A DNA stretch of 28,107 bases, taken from IMG/VR virus record IMGVR_UViG_3300045993_000538, positions 1 to 28,107 of that record; one strand, written 5' to 3'. A program made the position numbers and the translations under genes. Below are positions 6,142-13,462 of the stretch, piece after piece. This DNA comes from a virus. The notes under the pieces were generated by a model. The model saw only the letters and a program-made list of their open reading frames with translations. It was not told where the DNA came from and made no database searches. How positions within the stretch are numbered: position 1 is the stretch's first letter; each line of letters starts with the position of its first letter.

Positions 6142-6249
6142 TAATCAAAAGAAAGAATTGATTGAATCATTGAAAGATAATTTAAGTAAAATAAACGGAA
6201 TAAAACTACTGTTTACGATAATTACACACCTAAAGACAAGGAAGGGTAA
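6131..6249 (+). pseudogene. Small gene with a probable frameshift
   Basis: ATG 6131 opens a frame reading MITNNQKKELIESLKDNLSK. After about position 6192 the more protein-like sequence lies in the -1 frame (RNKTTVYDNYTPKDKEG), which ends at TAA 6247-6249, just after the AAGGAAGGG ribosome site of the MazG gene. The original frame instead runs to TGA 6281-6283, overlapping the MazG gene by 29 bases with poorer codon use. No clear slippery heptamer was found, so a frameshift mutation is more likely than programmed slippage. If intact in the first frame it would encode 50 residues. Confidence 0.4.
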
Positions 6250-6254
6250 GTATA

Positions 6255-6842
6255 ATGAACAATTATCAGAAAAGAGCAAATGAAACAGCTGATTATCCAC
6301 AAAGCACAGATAAGGAAGCATTAACATATGTGGTAACTGGATTGTGTGGAGAGGTTGGAGAGATTGCAAACAAATTCAAGAAATTCCTGAGAGGAGATTT
6401 TGAATTAACAGAAGAGGTAAAAAACGATCTTGCTTCAGAACTTGGTGATGTTCTTTGGTATGTATCGGAGTTTGCTTTACAACTTGATTATTCGCTTCAA
6501 CAAATTGCTGATAATAATATTAAGAAATTATCAGAAAGGAAGTTGCTTGGAACTATAAAGGGTAATGGTGAAGGGAATCGAATTGTCCAATCAGCATTTT
6601 CAACTATGGTAAGAATTGATGAAAACATAAATATCAAAAAGAAAGATTGTTTGCTGAATAAATGTCTATACCATGATTTCAAAATAACCTCTTTCCCTTG
6701 TACTAGTTGCCAAGATTCAGACAAATTTGTTGATAAGGATTCTGTTTGTAATGTTTGTGATTTTAAAAATACTGAATCAACCAAATATCCTTGTGCTGTT
6801 TGTTCTGATGATCATAATCTTTTCCGAACTAAAAAGGGGTAA
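6255..6842 (+). CDS. MazG-like nucleotide pyrophosphohydrolase with Cys-rich C-terminal extension, 195 aa
   Basis: Residues 5-100 are a MazG-type all-alpha NTP pyrophosphohydrolase. It shows the metal-binding ExxE (E33, E36 in GEVGEIANKFKK) and, 29 residues on, ExxD (E62, D65 in ELGDVLWYVSEFA). Such enzymes cleave (d)NTPs to NMP and pyrophosphate and, in phages, are thought to adjust nucleotide or alarmone pools. Residues about 130-188 form an added Cys-rich tail built of two similar units: CLLNKC with FPCTSC, and VCNVC with YPCAVC. This looks like two zinc knuckles and is not a standard part of MazG. ThyX two genes downstream gives a nucleotide-metabolism context. Confidence 0.82.
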   Translation: MNNYQKRANETADYPQSTDKEALTYVVTGLCGEVGEIANKFKKFLRGDFELTEEVKNDLASELGDVLWYVSEFALQLDYSLQQIADNNIKKLSERKLLGTIKGNGEGNRIVQSAFSTMVRIDENINIKKKDCLLNKCLYHDFKITSFPCTSCQDSDKFVDKDSVCNVCDFKNTESTKYPCAVCSDDHNLFRTKKG

Positions 6843-6846
6843 TGAC

Positions 6847-7101
6847 TTGAAAGTATATGCTTTAATAAATGATTCAGGACAATTTCTTTGTAGAAGTAAT
6901 TCCACAATATCAGTATCTTCTGATAAAATAGACCATCTGATAACATACCGGAGAAGTCAAGATGCTCAGAATATGTTAAAGGATGAGGATTATTGGAAAG
7001 TAAGAAATGTTGATATTCTCTCTTTCCAAATCTGCTCAGTAGAATTAACAGCAGAAGTAATAATGATTCACAATTGGACAAGGAAAGGAGGTGTGCTGTA
7101 A
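6847..7101 (+). CDS. Hypothetical protein, TTG start, 84 aa
   Basis: The most likely start is TTG 6847, eight bases after AAGGGG and just past the MazG stop; the frame is open further upstream but there it overlaps the MazG gene. The product begins MKVYALINDSGQFLCRS, a beta-strand-rich start, followed by charged helices. It contains no metal motif. The stop overlaps the next ATG as TAATG. No family was recognised. Confidence 0.55.
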   Translation: MKVYALINDSGQFLCRSNSTISVSSDKIDHLITYRRSQDAQNMLKDEDYWKVRNVDILSFQICSVELTAEVIMIHNWTRKGGVL

Positions 7102-7334
7102 TGGCTTTTGGAGTTAATCTTGTTAAAGCATTTTTCTCTGATAAGTATAAAGAGAATGTGAAATTGAAAACCATTGATGAGTTGAGCTTGGATCTATTAA
7201 GGGATATTTTGACTGTTGAAATAAAAGAACTTAAGGAAAGATCATATAAATATAAAGGTCAACCAATGGCCATAAATATTGCTGGTCAAATAAAGTATGC
7301 AAAAAGAATATTAAGCTTGATAGAGGCAAAATGA
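7101..7334 (+). CDS. Hypothetical helical protein, 77 aa
   Basis: The start was set at ATG 7101 because AAAGGAGGT at 7084-7092 lies eight bases upstream and the ATG overlaps the upstream TAA. An upstream in-frame ATG at 7074 would place its first nine residues inside the preceding gene. The product is charged and mainly helical (LDLLRDILTVEIKELKER). Its end overlaps ThyX by four bases, so it is co-translated with thyX. Confidence 0.55.
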   Translation: MAFGVNLVKAFFSDKYKENVKLKTIDELSLDLLRDILTVEIKELKERSYKYKGQPMAINIAGQIKYAKRILSLIEAK

Positions 7335-7945
7335 AAGCAGAACTATTATCAATAACCAATTATCCAGAAGAGTTAATTGTCAAAGCAGGCAGAACTTGTT
7401 ATTTGTCTGAAAAGAAAGATACGCCAGAATCAATAAAGCTATTCATTAAATCAAGAATCAAAGAAGGGCATGAAAGTATTCTTGAGCACGCTTCTGCTTC
7501 CTTTAGAATAACTGGAGTATCAAGGGCATTAACTCATCAACTTGTAAGACACCGCCTTGCTTCTTTCTCTCAGCAATCTCAAAGGTATGTAAAGGAATCA
7601 ACTTTTGATTTTGTCACCCCTGATTCTATAAAAGATCATGAATCTAAAAACATTTATTGGCAGTATAGAAACTTTATGGATCAAACACAGAAGTTTTATA
7701 ATTATCTTGTTGATTCAGGAGTAAAGCCGGAGGATGCTAGATTTGTTCTTCCTAATGCTGTTTGTTCTGAGATCGTTGTGACTGCTAATTTCAGAGAATG
7801 GAAAAGGATTGGCCACTTAAGATTGGATTCACACGCTCAATGGGAGTTCAGAGATTTGATGAAACAAATAATGTATATTCTTTTAATCTATGCACCGAAT
7901 GTATTTGCTGAATTCAAGGAGGAAGTAAATGAGGAAGCCATATAA
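7331..7945 (+). CDS. thyX: Flavin-dependent thymidylate synthase ThyX
   Basis: The enzyme makes dTMP from dUMP with methylene-tetrahydrofolate, NAD(P)H and FAD, raising the thymidine supply for phage DNA. The signature RHRLASFSQQSQRY at about residues 73-86 is the ThyX motif (RHRxxSxxxxSxR type), preceded by the ESILEHASASFRI strand typical of the family. The later PNAVCSEIVVTANFREWKRI and LRLDSHAQWEFRDLM stretches are the usual folate and active-site region. At 204 residues it is near full length for the family. It lies downstream of the MazG-like enzyme, so the two may together tune nucleotide pools. Confidence 0.95.
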   Translation: MKAELLSITNYPEELIVKAGRTCYLSEKKDTPESIKLFIKSRIKEGHESILEHASASFRITGVSRALTHQLVRHRLASFSQQSQRYVKESTFDFVTPDSIKDHESKNIYWQYRNFMDQTQKFYNYLVDSGVKPEDARFVLPNAVCSEIVVTANFREWKRIGHLRLDSHAQWEFRDLMKQIMYILLIYAPNVFAEFKEEVNEEAI

Positions 7946-8027
7946 TGTATTTGGCGATACAGATCATACTTCATTTTTAATTTCGATAAGCAACAGCTGG
8001 ATATTTCCTTGGATAGAGGTGTTTTGA
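7929..8027 (+). CDS. Possible mini-protein, 32 aa
   Basis: ATG 7929 lies six bases after a perfect AAGGAGG (7916-7922) inside the end of thyX. The frame ends at TGA 8025-8027, which overlaps the ATG of the next gene. The neat tiling between two genes and the strong ribosome site support expression. The sequence itself (MRKPYNVFGDTDHTSFLIS, then an aromatic tail) matches nothing known. A second open frame across the same bases, in phase with the next gene, weakens the call. Confidence 0.4.
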   Translation: MRKPYNVFGDTDHTSFLISISNSWIFPWIEVF

Positions 8028-8140
8028 TGAAAGTAAGAATTCCGATTTGTGACAGACGATGCCATAATTGTTCTCATTATTCTGATATAACTTTGTATTG
8101 TAATTCTTGTGTAGAATTTTCAAATTGGAATAATAAATAA
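8027..8140 (+). CDS. Zinc-knuckle mini-protein, 37 aa
   Basis: Five Cys in 21 residues (C8, C12, C15, C25, C28) with two CxxC pairs, CHNC and CNSC, separated by nine residues, make a compact treble-clef or rubredoxin-like zinc site. Its start and stop overlap its neighbours by one base each; the stop TAA shares its last base with the large terminase ATG. The position directly before terL suggests coupled translation with it, though a role in packaging is only inference. Confidence 0.6.
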   Translation: MKVRIPICDRRCHNCSHYSDITLYCNSCVEFSNWNNK

Positions 8141-9438
8141 TGGCGATTATAAAACAAAAGTTTGAATTAACAGAACAGCATTTAATCCTAATAAGAGATC
8201 AACCCCACATTCTTGGACACATAGCTGGTAAGACCAAATTGACAGGTCTTCATTCCTTGTGGATAAAGCATATGTGGGATTCTTACAAGCACAGAGCTTT
8301 ACAAGCACATAGAGGATCTTACAAAACAACAGCAATGGCAATTGGAGCAGTACGATGGATGCTATTTAATCCTGATGATAGAATTGCTGTTGTAAGAAAA
8401 ACATTTACTGATGCTGCTGAAATAGTTAAAATGGTTTCACAGATAATGGAAAAACCAGAGATCATAGAACTATTTAAATTGGCTCATGGTTTTCCTCCAA
8501 AAGCAAAAGTAAAAAAGTATGGACAACTTCAATATAACTTCAAGCAAACGCAAACTCCTGAAGGAAATTTAACAGCTCATGGACTTGACGGATCTTTAAC
8601 AGGAAAGCACTATGACCGGATTTGGACTGATGATATTATCACTCTAAAGGATCGGACATCAAGAGCAGAAAGGGAAAGAACAAGAGAGATCATGAGAGAG
8701 ATCTATACAAACATTGTAGATCCAGGAAAGCCGATAATGGCATCAGGAACTCCATGGCATAAAGATGATGGATGGAAGGATATTCCCTGTGAAATTTTAA
8801 AATACCCCCTGTCTGCTTGTAACTTATTATCTGCTGAAGAAATTGCAATCAAAAGAAAAACAACCACGCCTTTTTTATTTGCTGTTAACTATGATCTTGA
8901 ATTTAATCACGATGAAGATTCTTTATTCAAGAATCCTAATTACAAGCCATGGGATTTTGTTGATGGAGAAGTATATGGTCATCTTGATGCAGCATACGAT
9001 GGCGACCACTGGTGTGCTTTTACTCTTATGAGCAAAAAGGCAAGTGGCAGATATCAGATGAAAGGGTTTGCTTATCCAGGAAACGTAAAAGATTGGGTGC
9101 CAGAATTAGCAAAGATATACAGACAACATCGATGTGTAACTATTTTCAATGAAACAAATCCTGATAAGGGATGGACAGCAAATCTATTAAGGAATCACGG
9201 ATGTGTTGTTGAAGAATATTGGGAAGATAAGAACAAACACATCAAGATAAGCACAAACCTTTATCCGGTATGGGAAGATATTGATTGGGCACCAGATTCT
9301 GATGATGAGTATATGAATCAGGTGTTGGATTATAGAGAAGGGCAAGAACCGGATGATGCACCGGATTCTGGAGCATCGTTAATATTCAAAGCATTCCCAG
9401 AAAATATTGTAAATGATAAGGAGGCATGGGCATTATGA
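8140..9438 (+). CDS. terL: Phage terminase large subunit
   Basis: This is the ATP-driven packaging motor and headful or site-specific nuclease. In the ATPase half, HRGSYKTTA at residues 57-65 is the Walker A-type P-loop (degenerate GxxxxKT form), RIWTDDI at 160-166 is Walker B with the catalytic acidic pair, and SGTPW at 202-206 is the coupling motif III. The nuclease half starts about residue 270, with GHLDAAYDGDHW (D283, D287) as the first metal-binding acids of an RNase H-like fold and further acids near the C-terminus (DDAPDSGA). At 432 residues it is compact. It acts with the small subunit at 931-1677 and docks on the portal at 9552-10919. Confidence 0.92.
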   Translation: MAIIKQKFELTEQHLILIRDQPHILGHIAGKTKLTGLHSLWIKHMWDSYKHRALQAHRGSYKTTAMAIGAVRWMLFNPDDRIAVVRKTFTDAAEIVKMVSQIMEKPEIIELFKLAHGFPPKAKVKKYGQLQYNFKQTQTPEGNLTAHGLDGSLTGKHYDRIWTDDIITLKDRTSRAERERTREIMREIYTNIVDPGKPIMASGTPWHKDDGWKDIPCEILKYPLSACNLLSAEEIAIKRKTTTPFLFAVNYDLEFNHDEDSLFKNPNYKPWDFVDGEVYGHLDAAYDGDHWCAFTLMSKKASGRYQMKGFAYPGNVKDWVPELAKIYRQHRCVTIFNETNPDKGWTANLLRNHGCVVEEYWEDKNKHIKISTNLYPVWEDIDWAPDSDDEYMNQVLDYREGQEPDDAPDSGASLIFKAFPENIVNDKEAWAL

Positions 9439-9539
9439 AAAAGTATGACTGGAAAAATATTGGTGTAGACATTTTTCTCCCAATATTAGTAGTTATATTC
9501 ATTATTTGGTATGGATATTATCTTTACTCAACAATTTAA
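9435..9539 (+). CDS. Tiny membrane protein, 34 aa
   Basis: The ATG overlaps the terL stop as ATGA and is preceded by AAGGAGG (9419-9425) nine bases upstream. After a short polar start (MKKYDWKNIG), residues 11-27 form a membrane helix, followed by an aromatic end (YGYYLYSTI). Its place between terminase and portal is unusual for a membrane protein. Its role is unknown. Confidence 0.58.
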   Translation: MKKYDWKNIGVDIFLPILVVIFIIWYGYYLYSTI

Positions 9540-9551
9540 AAAGGAGGATAC

Positions 9552-10919
9552 ATGAACAAAGATCAAAAACAACTTGTTTCACAAGTAAAGACTCTTCAGA
9601 AAGAAGTCCAAAGAAAGGATGGCTGGATAAATGCTCTGACTGGAATCGGAGGAAGAGCAGACAAAAGAAAAGCAAACAGGTCTGATGCTCCGGTTATTTT
9701 AACTGATGATGATCTTGAAAACCTTTACTTTGGCGAAGGATTTGCTTCTACAATAGTTGATGTTGTAGCTGATGATATGACCAGAGAATGGATTGAAATA
9801 GAATCCACAGAAGAAGGAAAAGAAGCTGATGGCAATTCAAAGATTGAAGCCATAAACAAAGAACTTGAAAGGCTTAGTGCTCAGTTGGTTTTCAATGAAG
9901 CATTAAAATGGAAAAGACTGTATGGTGGATCTATAATTGTTGTTGGTGCTCTTGATGGAGACAATCTTGAAAAGCCATTATCTGAAAAGGTAAAAGGCAT
10001 CGGAGGATTAAGAGTTGTTGACAGAACTGATGTTTTTATGCAGTCATCAGAATTTCAGACAGATCCAAATAAACCTAATTTTGGTAATGTAGTAAAATAC
10101 TCAATACAGTTTTGGATTGGAACAGAGTTGATTACAAAACTTGTTCATGCATCAAGGTGTATCGTCTTCAAAGGAAAGAAAGTTCCATCAGGAGCAAATA
10201 AAGTTCTTACTCAAGAAACAAGATTTTGGGGAATATCAGAATTACAGAATGTTAATGATAAACTTTCTGATTTTGGCGGAATAACTTCTTCCGTTGTAAA
10301 TGTAATGCATGAATTTGTTGTAGGAAAGTATACAATAAAAGGTCTTGCTCAGAAGATGGCAGCAGGAAAGGAAGCAGATGTTGTTAGCCGGATGAATCTT
10401 ATTGGTATGATGAAGTCTGTAATCAATTCTGTTTTACTTGATGAAGGGGAAAGTTATTCAAGAGACTCTGTCAGCCTTGCCTCTATTCCTGAGATAATGG
10501 ATAGATTCATGATGTTCCTTTCTGGTGTAGCAAAAATACCAGTAACGAAACTTTTCGGAAGATCTGCTGCTGGTATGAATGCTACTGGTGAGGGAGATTT
10601 AAAGAACTATTATGATACAGTAAAAGCAGAACAGCAGATAAGTTTAAGACCAGCAATCAATCAACTTGTTACCATGATAAAGTCTTACACATTCGATATT
10701 CCTACCAAGATTGAATTCAATCCTTTATTCCAGATGAGTGAAAAGGAAGAAGCTGAGATTGAAAAGCTTGAAGCGGAAACAGAAAAGATTAAAGCTGATA
10801 CATACTCTGTTCTTGTTGCTGCTCAAATACTTGATCCAGCAGAGGTTTTCGAAGTTGAGTATGCTGAGAAGTTTTCTGTTAAGCCTTCAGCATCTCTTCC
10901 TCCGGTTGGTGAAGAATGA
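9552..10919 (+). CDS. Phage portal protein, DUF1073 type
   Basis: The portal is the dodecameric ring at the DNA-entry vertex; it nucleates head assembly and docks the packaging motor. The 455-residue protein shows DUF1073-family features. Near residue 50 is DDDLENLYFGEGFASTIVD, then DMTREW; around residues 118-132 is a KRLYGGSIIVVGALDG strand. A central helical stem follows, then FLSGVAKIPVTKLFGRSAAGMNATGEGD (about 330-357), the conserved P-x-T-x-L-x-G-x-S-x-x-G-x-N-A-x-GEGD stretch of this family, and a Glu/Lys coiled region at the C-terminus. Some databases label this family with an anti-CBASS name, but the position between terminase and minor head gene supports a portal. It overlaps the next gene by four bases. 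Confidence 0.9.
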   Translation: MNKDQKQLVSQVKTLQKEVQRKDGWINALTGIGGRADKRKANRSDAPVILTDDDLENLYFGEGFASTIVDVVADDMTREWIEIESTEEGKEADGNSKIEAINKELERLSAQLVFNEALKWKRLYGGSIIVVGALDGDNLEKPLSEKVKGIGGLRVVDRTDVFMQSSEFQTDPNKPNFGNVVKYSIQFWIGTELITKLVHASRCIVFKGKKVPSGANKVLTQETRFWGISELQNVNDKLSDFGGITSSVVNVMHEFVVGKYTIKGLAQKMAAGKEADVVSRMNLIGMMKSVINSVLLDEGESYSRDSVSLASIPEIMDRFMMFLSGVAKIPVTKLFGRSAAGMNATGEGDLKNYYDTVKAEQQISLRPAINQLVTMIKSYTFDIPTKIEFNPLFQMSEKEEAEIEKLEAETEKIKADTYSVLVAAQILDPAEVFEVEYAEKFSVKPSASLPPVGEE

Positions 10920-11893
10920 GCACATTGTTCTTTCAGCAGGTAAAGGCATATAGAAGGTCTTTGACCAAGGCTCAAAGATCAAAGCCCATACGGACAAAGG
11001 CAGCAGTGTATCCTGCTGCTGTAGAGAGGAGATATTCAACAAAAATAGAATCTTGGTTGTTGCCAATTACTGATTTTGTTGAGAAGTATATCCAAGAAAA
11101 GGGAAAAGCCTTATTGAGAGGTGATACAAATAAGGATCTTCGCATGGATGCTGTTGCTGGAGAAGAGTTTGATGAGATGAAGAGGCAATTGGATGCTTGG
11201 ATGAAAGAATATTATCCAACTGATGAGCAAGAAATAAGCAAATCAGAAATAATGCTTTCAATCGGAGTGACTGCAACAACAGTATGTGCTCTTCAATCAA
11301 AGATCTTTTCAAGTCAAGCAAAACCGATTGTTGGATTTGATTACATTACTCCAGATCCTTGGTGGGAAGGATTAAGAGACAGATGGATGGCTGATAATTA
11401 TCGGCTGATAAAATCTTTATCAACAGAATACATAACCAAAGTAAACTTGCTTGTTGATGCAGCTATTGATTCTGGAACATCTTATGCTGATTTGACTAAA
11501 CAGATTCAATCCTTATCAGAGAACATAACAAAGAAAAGAGCAAGACTCATAGCAAGAGATCAAATTGGAAAGCTACAAGGACAGATCAACCAAAAGAAAC
11601 AAATGGAAGCAGGAGTTGAAACATATTATTGGCAAACAGCTGGTGATGAGCGTGTGAGAGGGAATCCAACAGGACATTTCAAAAACGCAATTCCTTCTCA
11701 TTATGTTATGAATGATGTTTTATGTCGATGGGATGACGCTTCTGTATATTCTAAGGATGGCGGAAAAACTTGGATCAACAGATCTGGTAAAATGCCTTTG
11801 GTGCATCCTGGACAGGCGATTCAATGCCGTTGTTCTGCTATTCCTAATTTTGATGATATTGTTCAAGAAGTAGATGAGGAGATTGCTGCATGA
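10916..11893 (+). CDS. Minor head protein, Mu gpF-like (head morphogenesis)
   Basis: This minor capsid component is added with the portal during head assembly. The C-terminal 120 residues carry the family pattern: RARLIARDQIGKLQGQIN (about 207-224), then YYWQTAGDERVRGNP, a H-x-x-x-N-G-like region, and finally HPGQAIQCRCSAIPNF (297-312), where the P-G-x-x-x-x-CRC ending is diagnostic. The N-terminal half is helical and has the less conserved sequence usual for this family. It overlaps the portal gene and the next gene by four bases each, so portal, gpF-like protein and the following small gene are translationally coupled. Confidence 0.9.
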   Translation: MSTLFFQQVKAYRRSLTKAQRSKPIRTKAAVYPAAVERRYSTKIESWLLPITDFVEKYIQEKGKALLRGDTNKDLRMDAVAGEEFDEMKRQLDAWMKEYYPTDEQEISKSEIMLSIGVTATTVCALQSKIFSSQAKPIVGFDYITPDPWWEGLRDRWMADNYRLIKSLSTEYITKVNLLVDAAIDSGTSYADLTKQIQSLSENITKKRARLIARDQIGKLQGQINQKKQMEAGVETYYWQTAGDERVRGNPTGHFKNAIPSHYVMNDVLCRWDDASVYSKDGGKTWINRSGKMPLVHPGQAIQCRCSAIPNFDDIVQEVDEEIAA

Positions 11894-12072
11894 TTTATGA
11901 AGTTGATTGTATCTATTATAAGGATTGTGGTGACTGCCATCTTAAGAATAAGATTCTTTGGTTCACTAATTGCTTAGAATATAACAAAAGAACTTATGGA
12001 ATATGCAATAACAGAAAATCAAAAAAGAAAATAATATTTACAAAGAGGAAAAAGAATGGCAAAATTAAGTGA
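11890..12072 (+). CDS. Cys-rich basic mini-protein, 60 aa
   Basis: The ATG overlaps the gpF-like stop (ATGA). Five Cys lie in the first 40 residues (CIYY, CGDC, NCLEY, GICNN) and are followed by a very basic tail rich in Lys. The CxxC with flanking Cys suggests a zinc or disulphide mini-domain. The tail overlaps the following gene by 17 bases. Nucleic-acid binding is plausible from charge. No family was recognised. Confidence 0.6.
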   Translation: MIYEVDCIYYKDCGDCHLKNKILWFTNCLEYNKRTYGICNNRKSKKKIIFTKRKKNGKIK

Positions 12073-12247
12073 TGAGATGATTGAATCAATAAAGTCTGCT
12101 TGTGATAAAATTCAATATGGAAAAGTAACCATCTGTATGAATGAAACTTCTCCGAATGTTGATATTGTTGTAGAGGAAAGAAGACAATTCAAGAAGGAAG
12201 TAAAAGCCGGAATGCCAGCAAGACCGCAATTCAGAAGAGAAGGCTGA
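12056..12247 (+). CDS. Small DUF2292/YezD-like protein, 63 aa
   Basis: The central stretch IKSACDKIQYGKVTICMNETSPNVDIVVEERRQF has the layout of the DUF2292 (YezD-like) family, in which an amphipathic helix is followed by xYGxVTI, a variable strand, and an ExRxxF end. That family is small and of unknown biochemical role. The ribosome site AGAGG lies before the ATG. It is the last gene before the strong terminator at 12252-12288, so it closes the terminase-portal transcription unit. The family match is by eye and moderate. Confidence 0.58.
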   Translation: MAKLSDEMIESIKSACDKIQYGKVTICMNETSPNVDIVVEERRQFKKEVKAGMPARPQFRREG

Positions 12248-12251
12248 TAAC

Positions 12252-12288
12252 AAAAATCCCATTACCAGATTAACCAGTAATGGGATTT
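12252..12288. terminator. Strong bidirectional intrinsic terminator
   Basis: Two perfectly complementary 13-nt arms (AAAATCCCATTAC at 12252-12264 and GTAATGGGATTTT at 12276-12288) enclose an 11-nt loop. The A-run on the left and T-run on the right make it work in both directions. It sits between the plus-strand head genes ending at 12247 and the end of the minus-strand operon, so it insulates two convergent transcripts. Confidence 0.9.
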
Positions 12289-12319
12289 TCCACATTCAAT
12301 ATTTAATTCAAATTTATTA

Positions 12320-12460
12320 TTATTTTTGTTGCCTGGCTAAACAAGCTTCATAACACTCACCTCCATAATTAAGATCCTTAGTTTTGTTCTGAACTCCGAT
12401 TGTTTAATCTGCCACCGATTTACTCTCAATTATATTATATCCAGAAGGATTAACTTTCCC
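12320..12460 (-). pseudogene. Protein-like extension beyond the stop of the 12461-12619 gene
   Basis: In the same frame as the 52-residue gene, after its TGA (12461-12463), the minus strand reads GKVNPSGYNIIESKSVAD, a TAA (12404-12406), then TIGVQNKTKDLNYGGE followed by CYEACLARQQK and a final TAA at 12320-12322. The codon use and composition look like real protein throughout, and no frame change is needed. Sense codons CAA for TAA and CGA or TGG for TGA would each require a single transition. It is either a gene broken by two nonsense mutations or one that relies on readthrough. Confidence 0.5.
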
Positions 12461-12619
12461 TCAAATAAATCTATAATTAAGAATATTTTTCATTGTTTCC
12501 ATCCAGTCTGAAAATCCAATCCCTCCATACAGACGGATTCTTGAATTGTTCCACATTTCATACGCTTCATCAACACTCATCTCTTTTACAGCTTCACACT
12601 TCAAATATTCTCTTTTCAT
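12461..12619 (-). CDS. Hypothetical protein, 52 aa (possibly truncated)
   Basis: The start was set at the ATG ending at 12619 because AGAGGTGAT lies just upstream. A longer in-frame start 12 codons earlier lacks a ribosome site. The product is mixed helical, with SVDEAYEMWNNSRIRLYGGIGFSDWMETMKNI. It is the last gene of the minus-strand operon. Protein-like sequence continues in frame past its TGA down to 12320, so the 52 residues may be only the first part of a longer original protein. No family was recognised. Confidence 0.5.
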   Translation of the reverse strand: MKREYLKCEAVKEMSVDEAYEMWNNSRIRLYGGIGFSDWMETMKNILNYRFI

Positions 12620-12655
12620 TTTGATCACCTCTACTAATATTATCGGGTGATTCAA

Positions 12656-13021
12656 TTATTCCTTAACAAATTTTTTAATTTTTCCTCCGTTTGCATAAAG
12701 AAGTGCATGATTGTAGCAATACGGATTTGGATCACCTTCTGCTTGGTGTGTTCCGCTCTTCCCACAAGGGGTTGTTCCTTCAAATCTTTGGACTTCTCCA
12801 CAGCAATGAACTTTTTCCGAGAAGTCTACCATATCAACAGAAGGTTTTGCCCTTTCCTTTTCAATTTCAAAGAATTTCATTCCATCCTGAGCAAGAACAT
12901 TGGCATGAACTCCGCAATATTCTTTTACCCTCTCATCAGCAAACTTGGAAAGGTGATGGCATTGCTTTCTTCCTCTGAAATAACCTTCTGTTTTGATCAT
13001 GATGTACTCACACTGTCCCAT
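12656..13021 (-). CDS. Cys/His-rich putative zinc protein, 121 aa
   Basis: The start was chosen at the ATG ending at 13021, where GGAG lies nine bases upstream; a TTG six codons earlier has no good site. The product has a CHH near residue 21, CGVH near residue 36, paired CC and C in the middle, and NPYCYNHALL near residue 106. The two CxxH elements with earlier Cys pairs suggest one or two zinc sites (Cys2-CysHis type). It starts just past the stop of the upstream basic coiled-coil gene, so translation is coupled. Function unknown. Confidence 0.6.
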   Translation of the reverse strand: MGQCEYIMIKTEGYFRGRKQCHHLSKFADERVKEYCGVHANVLAQDGMKFFEIEKERAKPSVDMVDFSEKVHCCGEVQRFEGTTPCGKSGTHQAEGDPNPYCYNHALLYANGGKIKKFVKE

Positions 13022-13022
13022 T

Positions 13023-13445
13023 TCACCTTGCTCCAACAATTTTTAATTTTTGTTCCGTCTTTGGATCACGCTTTTCAGAAACTGCCTCTTTGTAATCACC
13101 TTCATTTATCTGATATCTGAATCCGCCAACAATTTTCATGGCTTCTTCAATTATCGGAGCATGAACCACACGGAAATTTTTGAAGAAAGCTTTATCCTCT
13201 TTGTAATCTTGATATCCTTGTAGATCTGCCTTGTGTTGATCATCTCTATTCTTCAAGGCTTTCCGATAAAGCAAAATTTCTCTCCGGTGTTTTTCTACCA
13301 GTTTGGCGATATCTGCTCTGTGTTCTTTTTCCTTCTTCATCCTTAAGTCTTGAGCTTTCTTTTTCTCTTGCTGTCTTGCCTCTTTGTCTGATTTTGCCTT
13401 CTCCTTTTTAATTATTTGCTTGATGCTTGATTTCAATATGATCAT
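13023..13445 (-). CDS. Basic coiled-coil protein, 140 aa
   Basis: The start is the ATG ending at 13445, nine bases after AAGGAGG (13455-13461 on the plus strand). The first 85 residues are a long Lys/Glu/Arg/Gln helix with heptad character (KEARQQEKKKAQDLRMKKEKEH and on), strongly basic. Residues 90-140 form a separate, less charged part (FRVVHAPIIEEAMKIVGGFRYQ). It could bind nucleic acid or scaffold other proteins. It is flanked by co-oriented small genes in the minus-strand operon. No family was recognised. Confidence 0.58.
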   Translation of the reverse strand: MIILKSSIKQIIKKEKAKSDKEARQQEKKKAQDLRMKKEKEHRADIAKLVEKHRREILLYRKALKNRDDQHKADLQGYQDYKEDKAFFKNFRVVHAPIIEEAMKIVGGFRYQINEGDYKEAVSEKRDPKTEQKLKIVGAR

Positions 13446-13462
13446 AGGTCTTTTCCTCCTTA

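Noticed and set aside
9552-10919. Reading the DUF1073 protein as an anti-CBASS nuclease
   Set aside because: Position between terminase and gpF-like gene and the full portal-like layout fit a portal. I see no separate two-histidine phosphoesterase domain such as Acb1.
12647-13120. Plus-strand frame of 157 codons
   Set aside because: It is the antisense shadow of the Cys/His-rich minus-strand gene. It has no ribosome site and an unnatural aromatic and Leu-rich composition.
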